This document shows, piece after piece, positions 16,507 to 25,524 of a stretch of 64,000 bases of DNA. The position numbers and the translations under genes were made by a program. The notes beneath the pieces were generated by a model. That model ran no database searches and had not been told where the DNA came from. It worked only from the letters and a program-made list of their open reading frames with translations. Every line of letters begins with the position of its first letter. Position 1 is the first letter of the stretch. This DNA is from UBA12087 sp964370815. Lineage in GTDB: Bacteria; Chloroflexota; Anaerolineae; Anaerolineales; Villigracilaceae. The stretch is taken from assembly GCA_964370815.1 (NCBI GenBank), contig CAYJKQ010000004.1, forward strand, positions 176,597 to 240,596. The letters are read 5' to 3'.

Positions 16507-17501
16507 ATTCAATAAAAGTTACCCATCGTGATCGCATGCAAACCTTTTTAAGAGGAGAAACCCCCGACAGACTGCCTATTGCCCTTTGGCGCCATTTCCC
16601 GGTTGATGATCAGGACCCATATCGTTTAGCTGCTGCCACAATTAACTTTCAAAATACCTTTGATTTTGACCTGGTGAAAGTCACTCCGGCATCTTCCTTC
16701 AGTTTGAAAGACTGGGGAGCCGAAGATCTCTGGGAAGGCAATACAGAAGGAACCCGGCGCTATGCCAACCGCGTCATCCAATCTCCGCAGGACTGGGAAA
16801 AGCTGACAATTCTAAGTCCGAATTCACAGTTTCTTGCAAATCAATTGGAATGCTTATCAATATTGCGGAAAAAACTTGACTTAAACACACCCATCATCCA
16901 GACGATATTCAACCCGCTATCCCAAGCCAAGAACCTTGCAAGTGGAGAAGTGTTGCTGGCACACATTCGCCTGTTTCCAGAAGCTGTTCTGAAAGGATTG
17001 GAGACAATAACCAAGAGCACAAGAAAGTTCATTGATGCTGCCATCGACACAGGGATAGATGGCATATTCTACGCCGTACAACATGCCCAGGCAGGACTTC
17101 TCACAATTTCTGAGTATGAGGAATTTGCGAAAAATCATGATCTTGAATTACTTGAGGCTGTCCAGCCTTTGTGGTGCAATATGCTACACTTACATGGCAC
17201 CAATGTTTATTTCGATTCGGTAACTGATTACCCGGTAAACATCATAAACTGGCATGATCGGGATACACCCCCAACATTAAAGGAAGCCATCCATCGATAC
17301 AATGGATTCTTGTGTGGAGGTTTGAAACGAGAAACTATTAGCTTAGGCTCTCCCGATGCAATCAAACGAGAAATTAGTGATGCAGTATCTCAAGTATCCG
17401 GCAGACGATTGTTGCTGGGTACAGGTTGCGTCGTGCCATGTATTGCCCCCTATGGAAATATCTTGACCGCCAGAAAAATGGTTGATGAAAATGAGTCTTA
17501 G
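16503..17501 (+). CDS. Uroporphyrinogen decarboxylase (URO-D) family protein
   Basis: A 332-residue TIM-barrel protein with the URO-D start motif MQTFLRGETPDRLPIALWRHF, a central helix GLETITKSTRKFIDAAIDTG and a C-terminal LLLGTGCVVP. It lacks the classic HemE N-terminus (L-M-R-Q-A-G-R), so it is likelier a cobalamin-dependent methyltransferase-like or uncharacterised member than true HemE. AGAGGG precedes the ATG. It follows a decayed chelatase gene, which hints at a former tetrapyrrole operon, and overlaps rsmD. Confidence 0.75.
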   Translation: MNSIKVTHRDRMQTFLRGETPDRLPIALWRHFPVDDQDPYRLAAATINFQNTFDFDLVKVTPASSFSLKDWGAEDLWEGNTEGTRRYANRVIQSPQDWEKLTILSPNSQFLANQLECLSILRKKLDLNTPIIQTIFNPLSQAKNLASGEVLLAHIRLFPEAVLKGLETITKSTRKFIDAAIDTGIDGIFYAVQHAQAGLLTISEYEEFAKNHDLELLEAVQPLWCNMLHLHGTNVYFDSVTDYPVNIINWHDRDTPPTLKEAIHRYNGFLCGGLKRETISLGSPDAIKREISDAVSQVSGRRLLLGTGCVVPCIAPYGNILTARKMVDENES

Positions 17502-18054
17502 AGTTATTTCTGGAAGCGCAAAAGGACGAAAACTGAAAGACGTTCCAGGTGACAGTACCAGACCAATAACTGACCGGGTTAAAGAATCGTTATTTAATAT
17601 CCTTGCAGGTGATGTGGTAGGGTCTTCGTGGTGGGATATTTTTTCGGGGACCGGGGCGGTTGGAATCGAAGCTATCAGTAGAGGGGCGGAGTTTGTACGC
17701 TTTATCGATCTGGACCGCAAGGCTGTAGAGACAATACGAGAAAATATCGAGCATGTAGGCTTTTCTTCAAGTTCTGAAATCCGTCGCGGGGATGCGTTTG
17801 TATTATTATCATCTGTTCCTGACCGGGCGTTTGATTATGGGTACATTGCTCCCCCTCAATACCATGGCATGTGGAACAAAGCGTTAATTGCACTCGACAA
17901 TAATATTGGATGGTTGCGTGATGATGCTTGTGTGATCGTGCAGATCCACCCCAAAGAATATGAGGATATATCTCTTAATAACTTACAGGAATATGACCAA
18001 AGAAAATATGGCAGTACGCTCTTAGTATTTTATGAAAGAATAATAGCGGAATAA
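17491..18054 (+). CDS. rsmD: 16S rRNA (guanine-N2) methyltransferase, RsmD family
   Basis: SAM-dependent methyltransferase of small-subunit rRNA. RVISGSAKGRKLKDVPG and TRPITDRVKESLFNIL are RsmD hallmarks; motif I is WDIFSGTGAVGIEAISRGA. Motif IV, normally D/N-P-P-Y, reads I-A-P-P-Q-Y here (near residue 116), so the usual acidic or amide residue is Ala. Starts at TTG 17482, ATG 17485 and ATG 17491 are all possible; the last gives the family N-terminus MSLRVISG. All overlap the end of the URO-D-family gene, so translation is coupled. Confidence 0.86.
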   Translation: MSLRVISGSAKGRKLKDVPGDSTRPITDRVKESLFNILAGDVVGSSWWDIFSGTGAVGIEAISRGAEFVRFIDLDRKAVETIRENIEHVGFSSSSEIRRGDAFVLLSSVPDRAFDYGYIAPPQYHGMWNKALIALDNNIGWLRDDACVIVQIHPKEYEDISLNNLQEYDQRKYGSTLLVFYERIIAE

Positions 18055-18490
18055 GATTCTGCATCTAATTACATTGAATTTGGTTTTTCATACTAACATT
18101 TTTTTTGAAAATCAAAACCTAATTAAGATCATCTCTAAAAGTTATACCTGGTATCACCCCGTTGAAAGATCCAAATGATTATCAACAATAAAATCCCTGC
18201 TACTTCCAATCAGATCAACTCCCTGTAATTAATTTTGCTTTGAGGAAACCTTTCTTCTAATTGAGAAGGAGAAAATCAAGAATCTAAGATCGTTAACAAT
18301 TCGGATGTTAGATAATTTCCAAATCGGTAGTAGGTGATTATTTGGGGGAGATTGGCATCAGCCACGACCTGACTAGTGATAAAACAACATTTATTATAAA
18401 AAAAGATTTGTCGATAATCACCGCATACAAGAGAGTATCAAACCATATTTGAATTATTGGTTACTGATAAACTCGCTATTTGATGGATAG
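18055..18490. other. 436-bp intergenic region, nothing recognised
   Basis: AT-rich sequence between the convergent rsmD and Nudix genes, with stops in all frames. An imperfect GGTTTTT ... AAAATCAAAACC inverted repeat at about 18085-18120 could be a weak terminator for rsmD. I see no gene, tRNA or repeat. Confidence 0.5.
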
Positions 18491-18991
18491 TTATTCTTTA
18501 AAACTAACTACCAATTTATTTTCCATATTGTAAGTTGAATGGGCAAAAAACGGTGGATCCCCAGCTTCCATTTTGATGATCCGATTGATAAATAATTGGA
18601 CATCTTCTACCACGGGAAATAAATCAATGTCACCTATCTTCACCCATTCAAGGCTTCCTTCCTGAGAGGAAATTAACTCTCCTTGAAATTGCTCACCATA
18701 AAAAACAAATATCCCTATACCGATCTTATCGTCAACATCAACAGCTACGATGCCTCGTAGAGAGATTTCTGCCGTCAACCCTGTCTCTTCCATTAATTCG
18801 CGTTCGGCTGCAGCTTGAATGTTTTCTCCTCTTTCTATATGTCCACCAATGCCATTATATTGATTTGCCCATAATCGCTTATTGGGAGCACCTTTAATGA
18901 GCAAGATAGAATCCCCGCACCGGATGAATATCAAGGTGCGGGGAATTAGCAGATAACGATCTGTTATGGTTACCTGTTCTCCCTTCGACAT
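18491..18991 (-). CDS. Nudix hydrolase
   Basis: Hydrolyses nucleoside diphosphates linked to another group. The Nudix box is complete: G50-x5-E56-x7-R64-E65-x2-E68-E69-x-G71-L. The N-terminal strand LIPRTLIFIRCGDSILLIKG and the downstream strands resemble MutT-like 8-oxo-dGTP or housecleaning enzymes, but the substrate is not predictable. The start is 25 bp after the aldolase-like stop, so the two are probably co-transcribed. Confidence 0.88.
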   Translation of the reverse strand: MSKGEQVTITDRYLLIPRTLIFIRCGDSILLIKGAPNKRLWANQYNGIGGHIERGENIQAAAERELMEETGLTAEISLRGIVAVDVDDKIGIGIFVFYGEQFQGELISSQEGSLEWVKIGDIDLFPVVEDVQLFINRIIKMEAGDPPFFAHSTYNMENKLVVSFKE

Positions 18992-19016
18992 GGTATTTTA
19001 CTCATCACTTGAATGT

Positions 19017-20435
19017 TTAATCTGCAAGGTCGCTGACATCCTCTTTTTTATATTCGCTTCCCAAAAAATCTTCTATTTGTGCTGGTGCAACGATTGGATG
19101 AATATATTTATCTACAAATTGCCTGGTTCCCTCCAAGCCTAATAATTTAAAAAGAACCTCAAATTTTTCTTTCCAAACTGTTAGCATTATCTCGTGAAAT
19201 TCTTCTGGCAATTTAATTAATTCTTCTTTAAATGGTCCTATAGAATTTTTACGTGTCTTGTAATAAAACTGTTCATCGGTCAAATCCGCTTTGCGATCGG
19301 ATTCAAAATTCTTATCAAGATAAGCATATATTTTCTCACGCAGATAATCAGGTGCATATTCAAAGAACATATTCATAAAATTTGTTGCCAGATGGACCTC
19401 AATTGCTTCGTATTCAACAAATTTCCCAAAAGCATCTTCAGGGAGAGTAGAAGCGCCATGTTGAACTGTCCCGCCCAATCCATATTCAGCTCGTGCAATC
19501 CTGCTAAGGTCTCGTAAAGTATCAAAATCAACTTTTACTTCCGCAATTGTCCCGTCAGGTAAGACAATTCCACCATGAGAAGTGCCAGTCTGAATGCTGA
19601 TCTTACTTAATCCTATAGAACCAGGTTTTTGGATATCAATCGTTTGATTAAATCCTCTCAGATAAGCCCTTAAGTCTTCAACAGTGGAGTTTCTACCCCC
19701 GACTTCGCCGATCTCACCTCCGATAGAGATAACAACCCCCTCCGGTTGGTGCTCTCGGATGAAGGTGGAGAAATATACTGATAATTCAACATTCAATTTT
19801 TGTTGATCTTCAATATCATTTCTTGAGATATCAACAAGAGTTGATGTATCAATATCTATATTATAAAAACCAGCAATTATTGCTTCTAGAATCAAATCTT
19901 TTATTGAAGTCAACTCAGCTTCTGGATCAAGAGCATAACGCTTGGCAGAAACTTGAAAATGATCACCTTGAATAAAAACCGGTCCCTTATAGTTTTCTGC
20001 AATGGCTGCCGCAAGAATATTTGTTGAAAATTCTACGGGACGCTGAGAGGTGTACCCGATCTCAGAACGGGCGATCTCGAAAATTATCGTTGCTGCATTC
20101 ATGGAAATCGCAGCACGAAAAGCAGCTCGAGCTGCATCAAAAGATAGTACTCGCAAATTCAATGCGGGAACGGTAAATGTATGAGAAATTTCATTGCGTC
20201 CTCGAGCCATGTATAGGTCATGGATCGAAGCAGGGTGGATTCCAAGTTCTTGCGCTACTCGTCTAACCAAAAATCGAGCCCAACCCTGGCGGGAGCCAGT
20301 TTCCAAAGTGGATACTTCAACCCATCGGTAAATTTTTTCCTGTATGATTCTACGATCAGTAACAATTATCTTTCCTTGAGAATAATTCACACTATTATCA
20401 ACAAGGGTCATAAGTTCATCAAGTTCTTTTGACAC
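19017..20435 (-). CDS. Class II fructose-bisphosphate aldolase-like protein
   Basis: Metal-dependent aldolase-fold protein of 472 residues, about 110-170 longer than typical class II aldolases. The metal and active-site motifs are conserved in order: Asp158-His159 in IQGDHFQ, His287 in TGTSHGGIVLPDG and His326 in VQHGAST. GGEIGEVGG near 239-247 matches the E-G-E-x-G segment. The N-terminal ~90 residues and a C-terminal helical region (about 370-472, rich in Lys and Glu) are extra. The GTG start has AGGAG 8 nt upstream. It could be the cell's aldolase or a relative acting on another sugar phosphate. Confidence 0.78.
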   Translation of the reverse strand: MSKELDELMTLVDNSVNYSQGKIIVTDRRIIQEKIYRWVEVSTLETGSRQGWARFLVRRVAQELGIHPASIHDLYMARGRNEISHTFTVPALNLRVLSFDAARAAFRAAISMNAATIIFEIARSEIGYTSQRPVEFSTNILAAAIAENYKGPVFIQGDHFQVSAKRYALDPEAELTSIKDLILEAIIAGFYNIDIDTSTLVDISRNDIEDQQKLNVELSVYFSTFIREHQPEGVVISIGGEIGEVGGRNSTVEDLRAYLRGFNQTIDIQKPGSIGLSKISIQTGTSHGGIVLPDGTIAEVKVDFDTLRDLSRIARAEYGLGGTVQHGASTLPEDAFGKFVEYEAIEVHLATNFMNMFFEYAPDYLREKIYAYLDKNFESDRKADLTDEQFYYKTRKNSIGPFKEELIKLPEEFHEIMLTVWKEKFEVLFKLLGLEGTRQFVDKYIHPIVAPAQIEDFLGSEYKKEDVSDLAD

Positions 20436-20573
20436 GATTTTCTCCTCTTTATTCTTTCCTAAAACTTTTTCTTTCCAGTTTCGTAATTAATAGTAGAATC
20501 CATATCGTCAACGACTCTAAAGATTATTCAACTTCGCTATGAGTGAATATGGTGTTAAATAAGGATTATTGCC

Positions 20574-20603
20574 TTGATTATAACTGTATTCTCAGGCTAT
20601 AAT
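20574..20603 (+). promoter_or_regulatory. Sigma-70-type promoter of the 175-residue hypothetical gene
   Basis: -35 TTGATT (20574-20579) and -10 TATAAT (20598-20603) spaced by 18 nt. The predicted start near 20610 leaves a ~44-nt leader that ends in a strong AGGAGGT ribosome site. Confidence 0.65.
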
Positions 20604-20653
20604 AAACAAGAATATTCCTTTATAGATTTTATTATTGTACAGGAGGTACATAA

Positions 20654-21181
20654 ATGGGCAATCTTTTTGATAAAGTAACCGGTGATCAGGATCTGGTAAA
20701 AAAACTGGGGAGTTATATTCCCGGTTTTCAGGGATACATAGAACGCCAAAACCGTCGTGCAGCCGACAAGCTATTACGTGAGTCCGTAGCAGATCGATTT
20801 GAAGAACTCTGGAAACGAACTTCTGCCCTGCAAACGGATTTGATCAGCAAGGGAGGAATCGCTTATATCGATGATATGGAAAAAGCAGCCATTCAATTGC
20901 GAACATTTATTGACAAAATTCGCACTGCAACTTACGGATATTCAGGTTTTTTTGATGCGGTAAAAGTCAACGAAGATGAGCTGGCTCAGTTATACGAATT
21001 TGACAATGCTTTCTTCGAAGCAGCTGAAGAAATTGGACGCGCACTCGATAATTTAGAAACTACTCTCAATGATGAAACTGGTTTACCTGCAGCGATCCGC
21101 AATCTGATAACCTTGGCACGCCAGGCAACTGATACATTCAACCGACGGTATGAAGTGTTAACCAGTAGCGAAGAAAAGTAA
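20654..21181 (+). CDS. Conserved hypothetical protein, all-helical, monocistronic
   Basis: A 175-residue soluble protein with no signal peptide or membrane helix. Sequence character suggests a long helical bundle: charged heptads such as RQNRRAADKLLRESVADRFEELW and AAEEIGRALDNLETTL. I do not recognise the family, though I associate similar proteins with Anaerolineae. The gene is a complete unit: canonical promoter, AGGAGGT site 8 nt before the ATG, and a strong terminator. This suggests high, independent expression. Possible roles (structural, or a membrane-tethering helper) are guesses. Confidence 0.75.
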   Translation: MGNLFDKVTGDQDLVKKLGSYIPGFQGYIERQNRRAADKLLRESVADRFEELWKRTSALQTDLISKGGIAYIDDMEKAAIQLRTFIDKIRTATYGYSGFFDAVKVNEDELAQLYEFDNAFFEAAEEIGRALDNLETTLNDETGLPAAIRNLITLARQATDTFNRRYEVLTSSEEK

Positions 21182-21189
21182 ATTGTAAA

Positions 21190-21235
21190 AGAAACCAGTT
21201 TTAGAAACGATCCTGTAACTGGTTTCTTTTTTTTT
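21190..21235 (+). terminator. Rho-independent terminator
   Basis: Perfect 11-bp stem AGAAACCAGTT / AACTGGTTTCT (21190-21200 with 21217-21227), 16-nt loop, followed by a run of nine T. It ends the hypothetical gene and insulates it from the molybdenum hydroxylase operon. Confidence 0.9.
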
Positions 21236-21257
21236 CTGTTCGGATAGGAAAATCTAA

Positions 21258-22706
21258 ATGTGGGATGATTACCGTTGCGCAAAAGACACAGATGAAGTCA
21301 TCCAATTATTATCATCCAAAGGGGAAAAAGCGCGAATCATCGCTGGTGCAACCGATTTAATCCTCGAATTTGAGCATGATCTACATCCAAATGTAGATAC
21401 TGTCATTGATATATCCCGTATTCCCAACCTCGACAAAATTTACATTTCTAAAACTGGCATTATCCATCTCGGCCCCATGGTTACTCATAATCATTGTGTA
21501 GCCTCAAAATTGATTCGAGAAAAAGCATATCCATTGGCGCTCGCATGTTGGGAAGTCGGAGCCCCTCAAATTCGCAATCGAGGCACAGTAGCAGGAAACC
21601 TTATCACTGCTTCACCTGCAAATGATACTATCACTGCTCTCATGGCTATGGATGCCCATGTTGTCCTGAAATCAACACTAGGTGAAAGGACTGTAAAACT
21701 GGGGGATTTCTACACCGGTGTTCGCAAAACTACAATGCAATCCAACGAGATGTTGATTGATATTTGGTTCCAAGCCATTCAAAAAAACCAACGTGGAACT
21801 TTTATCAAACTTGCCCTTCGTCACGCCCAAGCCATTTCAATCGTGAATGTAGCCATTCTTCTCACACTTGATAATTTGAGGATACGTTCTGCAGCGATCA
21901 CGTTAGGAGCGGTTGCACCTACGATTATTCATGCAACCAATGCAGAAGCATTTCTCCAGGGAAAGACTTTAAAAGAAGATATCATTTCCCAGGCAGCCGC
22001 AATGACCATGGAAGCTGCCCGACCGATTGATGATATCCGCGCTTCAGCATCATATCGGCGAGAAATGGTTCGCGTCCTCACATTGAGGGGACTGCGCAGC
22101 TTGCTTACTAATAAAATGAAGGACGATTTCCCCCAAGAGCCAATTCTATTGTGGGGTAAGATTTCCTCTCATTCTCCAGATCTTGAATTTACACCTTTGT
22201 ATGTGCCAGGATCCCTGATTCGCACTCAGATCAATGGTAAAGAGTATACTTTTAACAATGCTCACAAAAAAACTTTATTGCGACTTCTTCGCGAAGATGC
22301 TGGACTGATAGGTACCAAAGAAGGTTGTGCCGAAGGCGAATGTGGTGCTTGTACTGTATTCCTGGATGGAAAAGCTGTAATGGCTTGTCTGGTTCCGGCT
22401 GCCCGAGCGCACGGAGCTGAGATCATCACGATCGAAGGACTTACCAGTAGTGGAACGGATCAAAGATTGCATCCAATTCAAGATGCATTTATTCAGGAAG
22501 GCGCAGTTCAATGCGGATATTGCTCTCCAGGTTTCATCATGTCCGCAGCAAAATTGCTAGAAGAGCGAATTAATCCAACCCATAATGAGATCCAGCAATC
22601 CCTTACAGGAAACTTATGTCGCTGCACAGGTTATTACAAAATCATTAAAGCTGTTGAACAAGCCAGTAAAAGTAATCGTGTGGAGCTATTTGAAGAAAGA
22701 AGATAA
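21258..22706 (+). CDS. Molybdenum hydroxylase FAD-binding and 2Fe-2S subunits, fused
   Basis: Electron-transfer subunit of a xanthine dehydrogenase / CO dehydrogenase-type hydroxylase. Residues 1-285 are a CoxM-like FAD domain (RIIAGATDL, NRGTVAGNLITASPA). Residues ~320-475 are a CoxS-like [2Fe-2S] module with all eight cluster cysteines: 357, 362, 365, 377 and 419, 422, 454, 456. The order FAD then Fe-S is the reverse of XdhA-type fusions, where the ferredoxin domain comes first. An AGGAAAAT site precedes the ATG. It is followed by a small membrane protein gene and the Mo-binding subunit. Confidence 0.92.
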   Translation: MWDDYRCAKDTDEVIQLLSSKGEKARIIAGATDLILEFEHDLHPNVDTVIDISRIPNLDKIYISKTGIIHLGPMVTHNHCVASKLIREKAYPLALACWEVGAPQIRNRGTVAGNLITASPANDTITALMAMDAHVVLKSTLGERTVKLGDFYTGVRKTTMQSNEMLIDIWFQAIQKNQRGTFIKLALRHAQAISIVNVAILLTLDNLRIRSAAITLGAVAPTIIHATNAEAFLQGKTLKEDIISQAAAMTMEAARPIDDIRASASYRREMVRVLTLRGLRSLLTNKMKDDFPQEPILLWGKISSHSPDLEFTPLYVPGSLIRTQINGKEYTFNNAHKKTLLRLLREDAGLIGTKEGCAEGECGACTVFLDGKAVMACLVPAARAHGAEIITIEGLTSSGTDQRLHPIQDAFIQEGAVQCGYCSPGFIMSAAKLLEERINPTHNEIQQSLTGNLCRCTGYYKIIKAVEQASKSNRVELFEERR

Positions 22707-22711
22707 ATAAC

Positions 22712-23131
22712 TTGGGAAAGTATTCGAGATATCAGTATCAACAAATAAGACCTAAACCTGTTCCTAACCCCATATGGAGAGGAATTGGATGCTTGATGGC
22801 GATTATCCTGCCAGTATTATCCAATCTCGCTGCAATTGAATTTGTTAATATTGGAATTATTAAAGGTTGGCCAATTCCAACTGGTCTGCTGGGTTTTGCA
22901 AAATTTCCAATTTGGGTATGGAAAGTCCCCATATTGGTTAATCTGATCCAGCCTATAGTTGCTTACCGAAATATCTTCGCAATATTATTATTTACCATAT
23001 TATTCCTTATTCTGATGTCAGGTATTGTGTCTTTCTTTTATTCCATCCTCTATCGTATTGTTGGTCCACCAGTTCTAACACCTGTAGATGCTCCACCCAT
23101 AAAGAACCATAGCGGGAGAAAATCCAGGTAA
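22712..23131 (+). CDS. Small membrane protein within the molybdenum hydroxylase operon
   Basis: A 139-residue protein from a TTG start 5 bp after the FAD/Fe-S gene. It has a basic N-terminus (KYSRYQYQQIRPKPVPNP), two to three hydrophobic helices (about 24-52 and 84-118) and a Pro/basic tail. I do not recognise the family. Its place between the two hydroxylase subunits suggests co-expression, and it might anchor the complex or link it to the membrane, but nothing in the sequence proves this. Confidence 0.65.
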   Translation: MGKYSRYQYQQIRPKPVPNPIWRGIGCLMAIILPVLSNLAAIEFVNIGIIKGWPIPTGLLGFAKFPIWVWKVPILVNLIQPIVAYRNIFAILLFTILFLILMSGIVSFFYSILYRIVGPPVLTPVDAPPIKNHSGRKSR

Positions 23132-23149
23132 CTTTTGTATTGAGGCATT

Positions 23150-25345
23150 ATGGAGAGTCTTTCGTTCGTTGGAAAATCCATCACGCGCATTGACGCGTAT
23201 GGCAAAGTAACAGGCACAACTCCTTTTTCAGGAGATCTGTCAATGCCTGGAATGCTTTACATGAAAATACTCTTTGCCATGCGTCCCCATGCAAGGGTTC
23301 TTAGTATTGATCCACTCGAAGCTTATTCATTACCTGGTGTAATCGCCATTTTCACAGCCAAAGATATTCCAGTCAATGAATACGGACTACAAAAAAACGA
23401 TCAGCCTGTATTATGTGGTCCTGGTTCAACCAGGGTCGATGGAGATCTAGTACGATTTGTTGGCGATCAGGTCGCTGTAATAGTGGCAGAAACTGAAGAG
23501 ATCGCATCAATGGCACGCAGCTTGATCAAGGTTTCCTATGAGGATTTACCAATCCTCACTGATCCAGTTATTGCAATGCAACCAGGCGCCTTGATAATCC
23601 ACCCGGAGCTTGGAGAAAGCAATATCTGTGTCCACGATAAAATCCGTAAAGGTGATATAGAACAAGGATTTGCAAATGCTGATGTTATCGTTGAAGATGA
23701 GTATTTTGCTCCAGTCCAAGAACATGCCTATCTACAACCAGAAGCAGGCCTGGCATACATGGATGACGAAGGTCGAATTACCATACAAGCTGGAGGGCAA
23801 TGGACCCATGCTGACAGGGACCAGATATCGCATTCATTGAATATTCCCCCTGAGAATATTCGGGTGATATACCCTGCGATTGGAGGAGCTTTTGGTGGGC
23901 GAGAGGATATGTCTGTTCAAATCGTCCTGGCACTGGCAGCCTGGAAATTAAAAAGACCAGTTCGTATAATCTGGACTCGCCAGGAATCGATCATCGGTCA
24001 TGGGAAAAGACATTCCATGGTGATGAAAGCCAGGTGGGGCGCCAATAAAGCTGGAAAACTAGTAGCAGCCTCAACGGAAATAATAGCAGATGCTGGCGCA
24101 TATATGTACACTACCAACAAAGTCCTCGGGAACTCAACCATCACATCTACTGGTCCTTATTTCATTCCAAACGTAAAAACAGATGTTTTCGGAGTGTACA
24201 CTAATAATGTGCCTGGTGCAGCTTTTCGTGGTTTTGGCGCACCACAAGCATTATTTATGGCCGAATCGCAAATGAGTAAATTAGCAGAAAAGCTCTTAAT
24301 GGATCCAGTTGAATTTCGGCGCTTGAACGCATTACGTGACGGAGATACTCTTGGGGTTGGCACAGTTGTGCCTGGACCGGTAAGTGTATTGAAGGTCATT
24401 GATGCTGCAGCTGCAAAATTTGATTGGCAGCCAAATAAAGATCCAGAATCTGACATCGAAAACAAGGAATTAATTCGAGGCAAGGGTTTCGCATGTGGTT
24501 TTAAAAATGTCGGTTTTAGTTTTGGCTATAAGGAAAATTGTTGGGCACGCATTGAATTAAGAGGCAAAACCGAGATTGAAGAGGTCATTCTTTGGCATAG
24601 CAGCGCTGAAGTTGGCCAGGGTACTCACACTGTTATGCTGCAAATGACAGCCGAGGCAACCGGTGTTGCAGTTGAAAAGATTAGATTAGTAGCGTCGGAT
24701 ACAGCGACTTCGAATAATTCTGGAAGTGTATCTGCATCACGTATGACCTTTATGTCAGGGAATGCAATCATAGGCGCAGCCAAACTTGCACTGAAAAAAT
24801 GGGGGGTGGAAGAGCGTCCTGCTTCTGCAGAATTTGTTTATTATGCACCTGAAACAACTCCCTTCGATAAAGAAACTGGTTTTTCCAAACCCAATTTTGC
24901 TTATGCTTATGTCGCCCAGGCTGTCGAGGTTGAAGTCGATACAGAAACAGGTATTATTCGATTACTTCGCGTGGTTTCAGCAAATGATGCTGGCAAGGCC
25001 ATTAATCCTGCACAAGTCGAAGGACAAATCGAAGGGGCAGTGGTACAGGCACAAGGATATGCCATTTCAGAAAATTATCTGACGAAGAATGGTCAAGTAC
25101 TCACTGACCAACTCAGTACTTACCTTATACCTACTGTATTGGATATTCCAGAAACAGTTGAATCCGTTATTGTAGAAGTTCCAGATCCAATTGGACCATG
25201 GGGCGCTCGTGGCTTGGGTGAATTACCCTTTCTGCCATTGGTTTCTGCGATCACGGGGGCAATTCATGATGCGACCGGGGTTTGGTTTAATGAATTTCCC
25301 CTAACCCCAGAGAGGATATTGCGCGGTTTGGGAAAGATTTCATAA
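23150..25345 (+). CDS. Molybdenum hydroxylase, molybdopterin-binding subunit (xanthine dehydrogenase family)
   Basis: Catalytic subunit that hydroxylates a purine or other heterocycle or aldehyde with water-derived oxygen. The 731-residue protein begins with the aldehyde oxidase/xanthine dehydrogenase a/b hammerhead (GKVTGTTPFSGDL) and continues with Moco motifs: YPAIGGAFGGRED, AFRGFGAPQALF, EVGQGTHTV and the C-terminal GARGLGELPFLP with its catalytic Glu. The operon also carries YqeB- and YqeC-type genes, associated with selenium-dependent hydroxylases, so the cofactor may hold a labile selenido ligand. The substrate is not provable from sequence. Confidence 0.9.
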   Translation: MESLSFVGKSITRIDAYGKVTGTTPFSGDLSMPGMLYMKILFAMRPHARVLSIDPLEAYSLPGVIAIFTAKDIPVNEYGLQKNDQPVLCGPGSTRVDGDLVRFVGDQVAVIVAETEEIASMARSLIKVSYEDLPILTDPVIAMQPGALIIHPELGESNICVHDKIRKGDIEQGFANADVIVEDEYFAPVQEHAYLQPEAGLAYMDDEGRITIQAGGQWTHADRDQISHSLNIPPENIRVIYPAIGGAFGGREDMSVQIVLALAAWKLKRPVRIIWTRQESIIGHGKRHSMVMKARWGANKAGKLVAASTEIIADAGAYMYTTNKVLGNSTITSTGPYFIPNVKTDVFGVYTNNVPGAAFRGFGAPQALFMAESQMSKLAEKLLMDPVEFRRLNALRDGDTLGVGTVVPGPVSVLKVIDAAAAKFDWQPNKDPESDIENKELIRGKGFACGFKNVGFSFGYKENCWARIELRGKTEIEEVILWHSSAEVGQGTHTVMLQMTAEATGVAVEKIRLVASDTATSNNSGSVSASRMTFMSGNAIIGAAKLALKKWGVEERPASAEFVYYAPETTPFDKETGFSKPNFAYAYVAQAVEVEVDTETGIIRLLRVVSANDAGKAINPAQVEGQIEGAVVQAQGYAISENYLTKNGQVLTDQLSTYLIPTVLDIPETVESVIVEVPDPIGPWGARGLGELPFLPLVSAITGAIHDATGVWFNEFPLTPERILRGLGKIS

Positions 25346-25511
25346 ATTACTATTTATTATTCAGTAATACTGGTAATGATGATAATTGTTATTCATCAAT
25401 CGAAAGACAAGAGAAAAAGCAATTATAAATTAATTGCGCAACAGTAACGCATTAATAAAGAGAGAAAAACAATTGGAAGGAAAACCCATCCCACATCCGT
25501 GGGGATTATGG

Positions 25512-25517
25512 TTTAAT
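25512..25517 (+). promoter_or_regulatory. Possible -10 box and leaderless start of yqeB
   Basis: TTTAAT (5 of 6 consensus bases) ends 7 nt before the ATG at 25525, and no ribosome site is present. It is weaker than the TATAAT cases elsewhere in the window. Confidence 0.3.
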
Positions 25518-25524
25518 AAATTTT

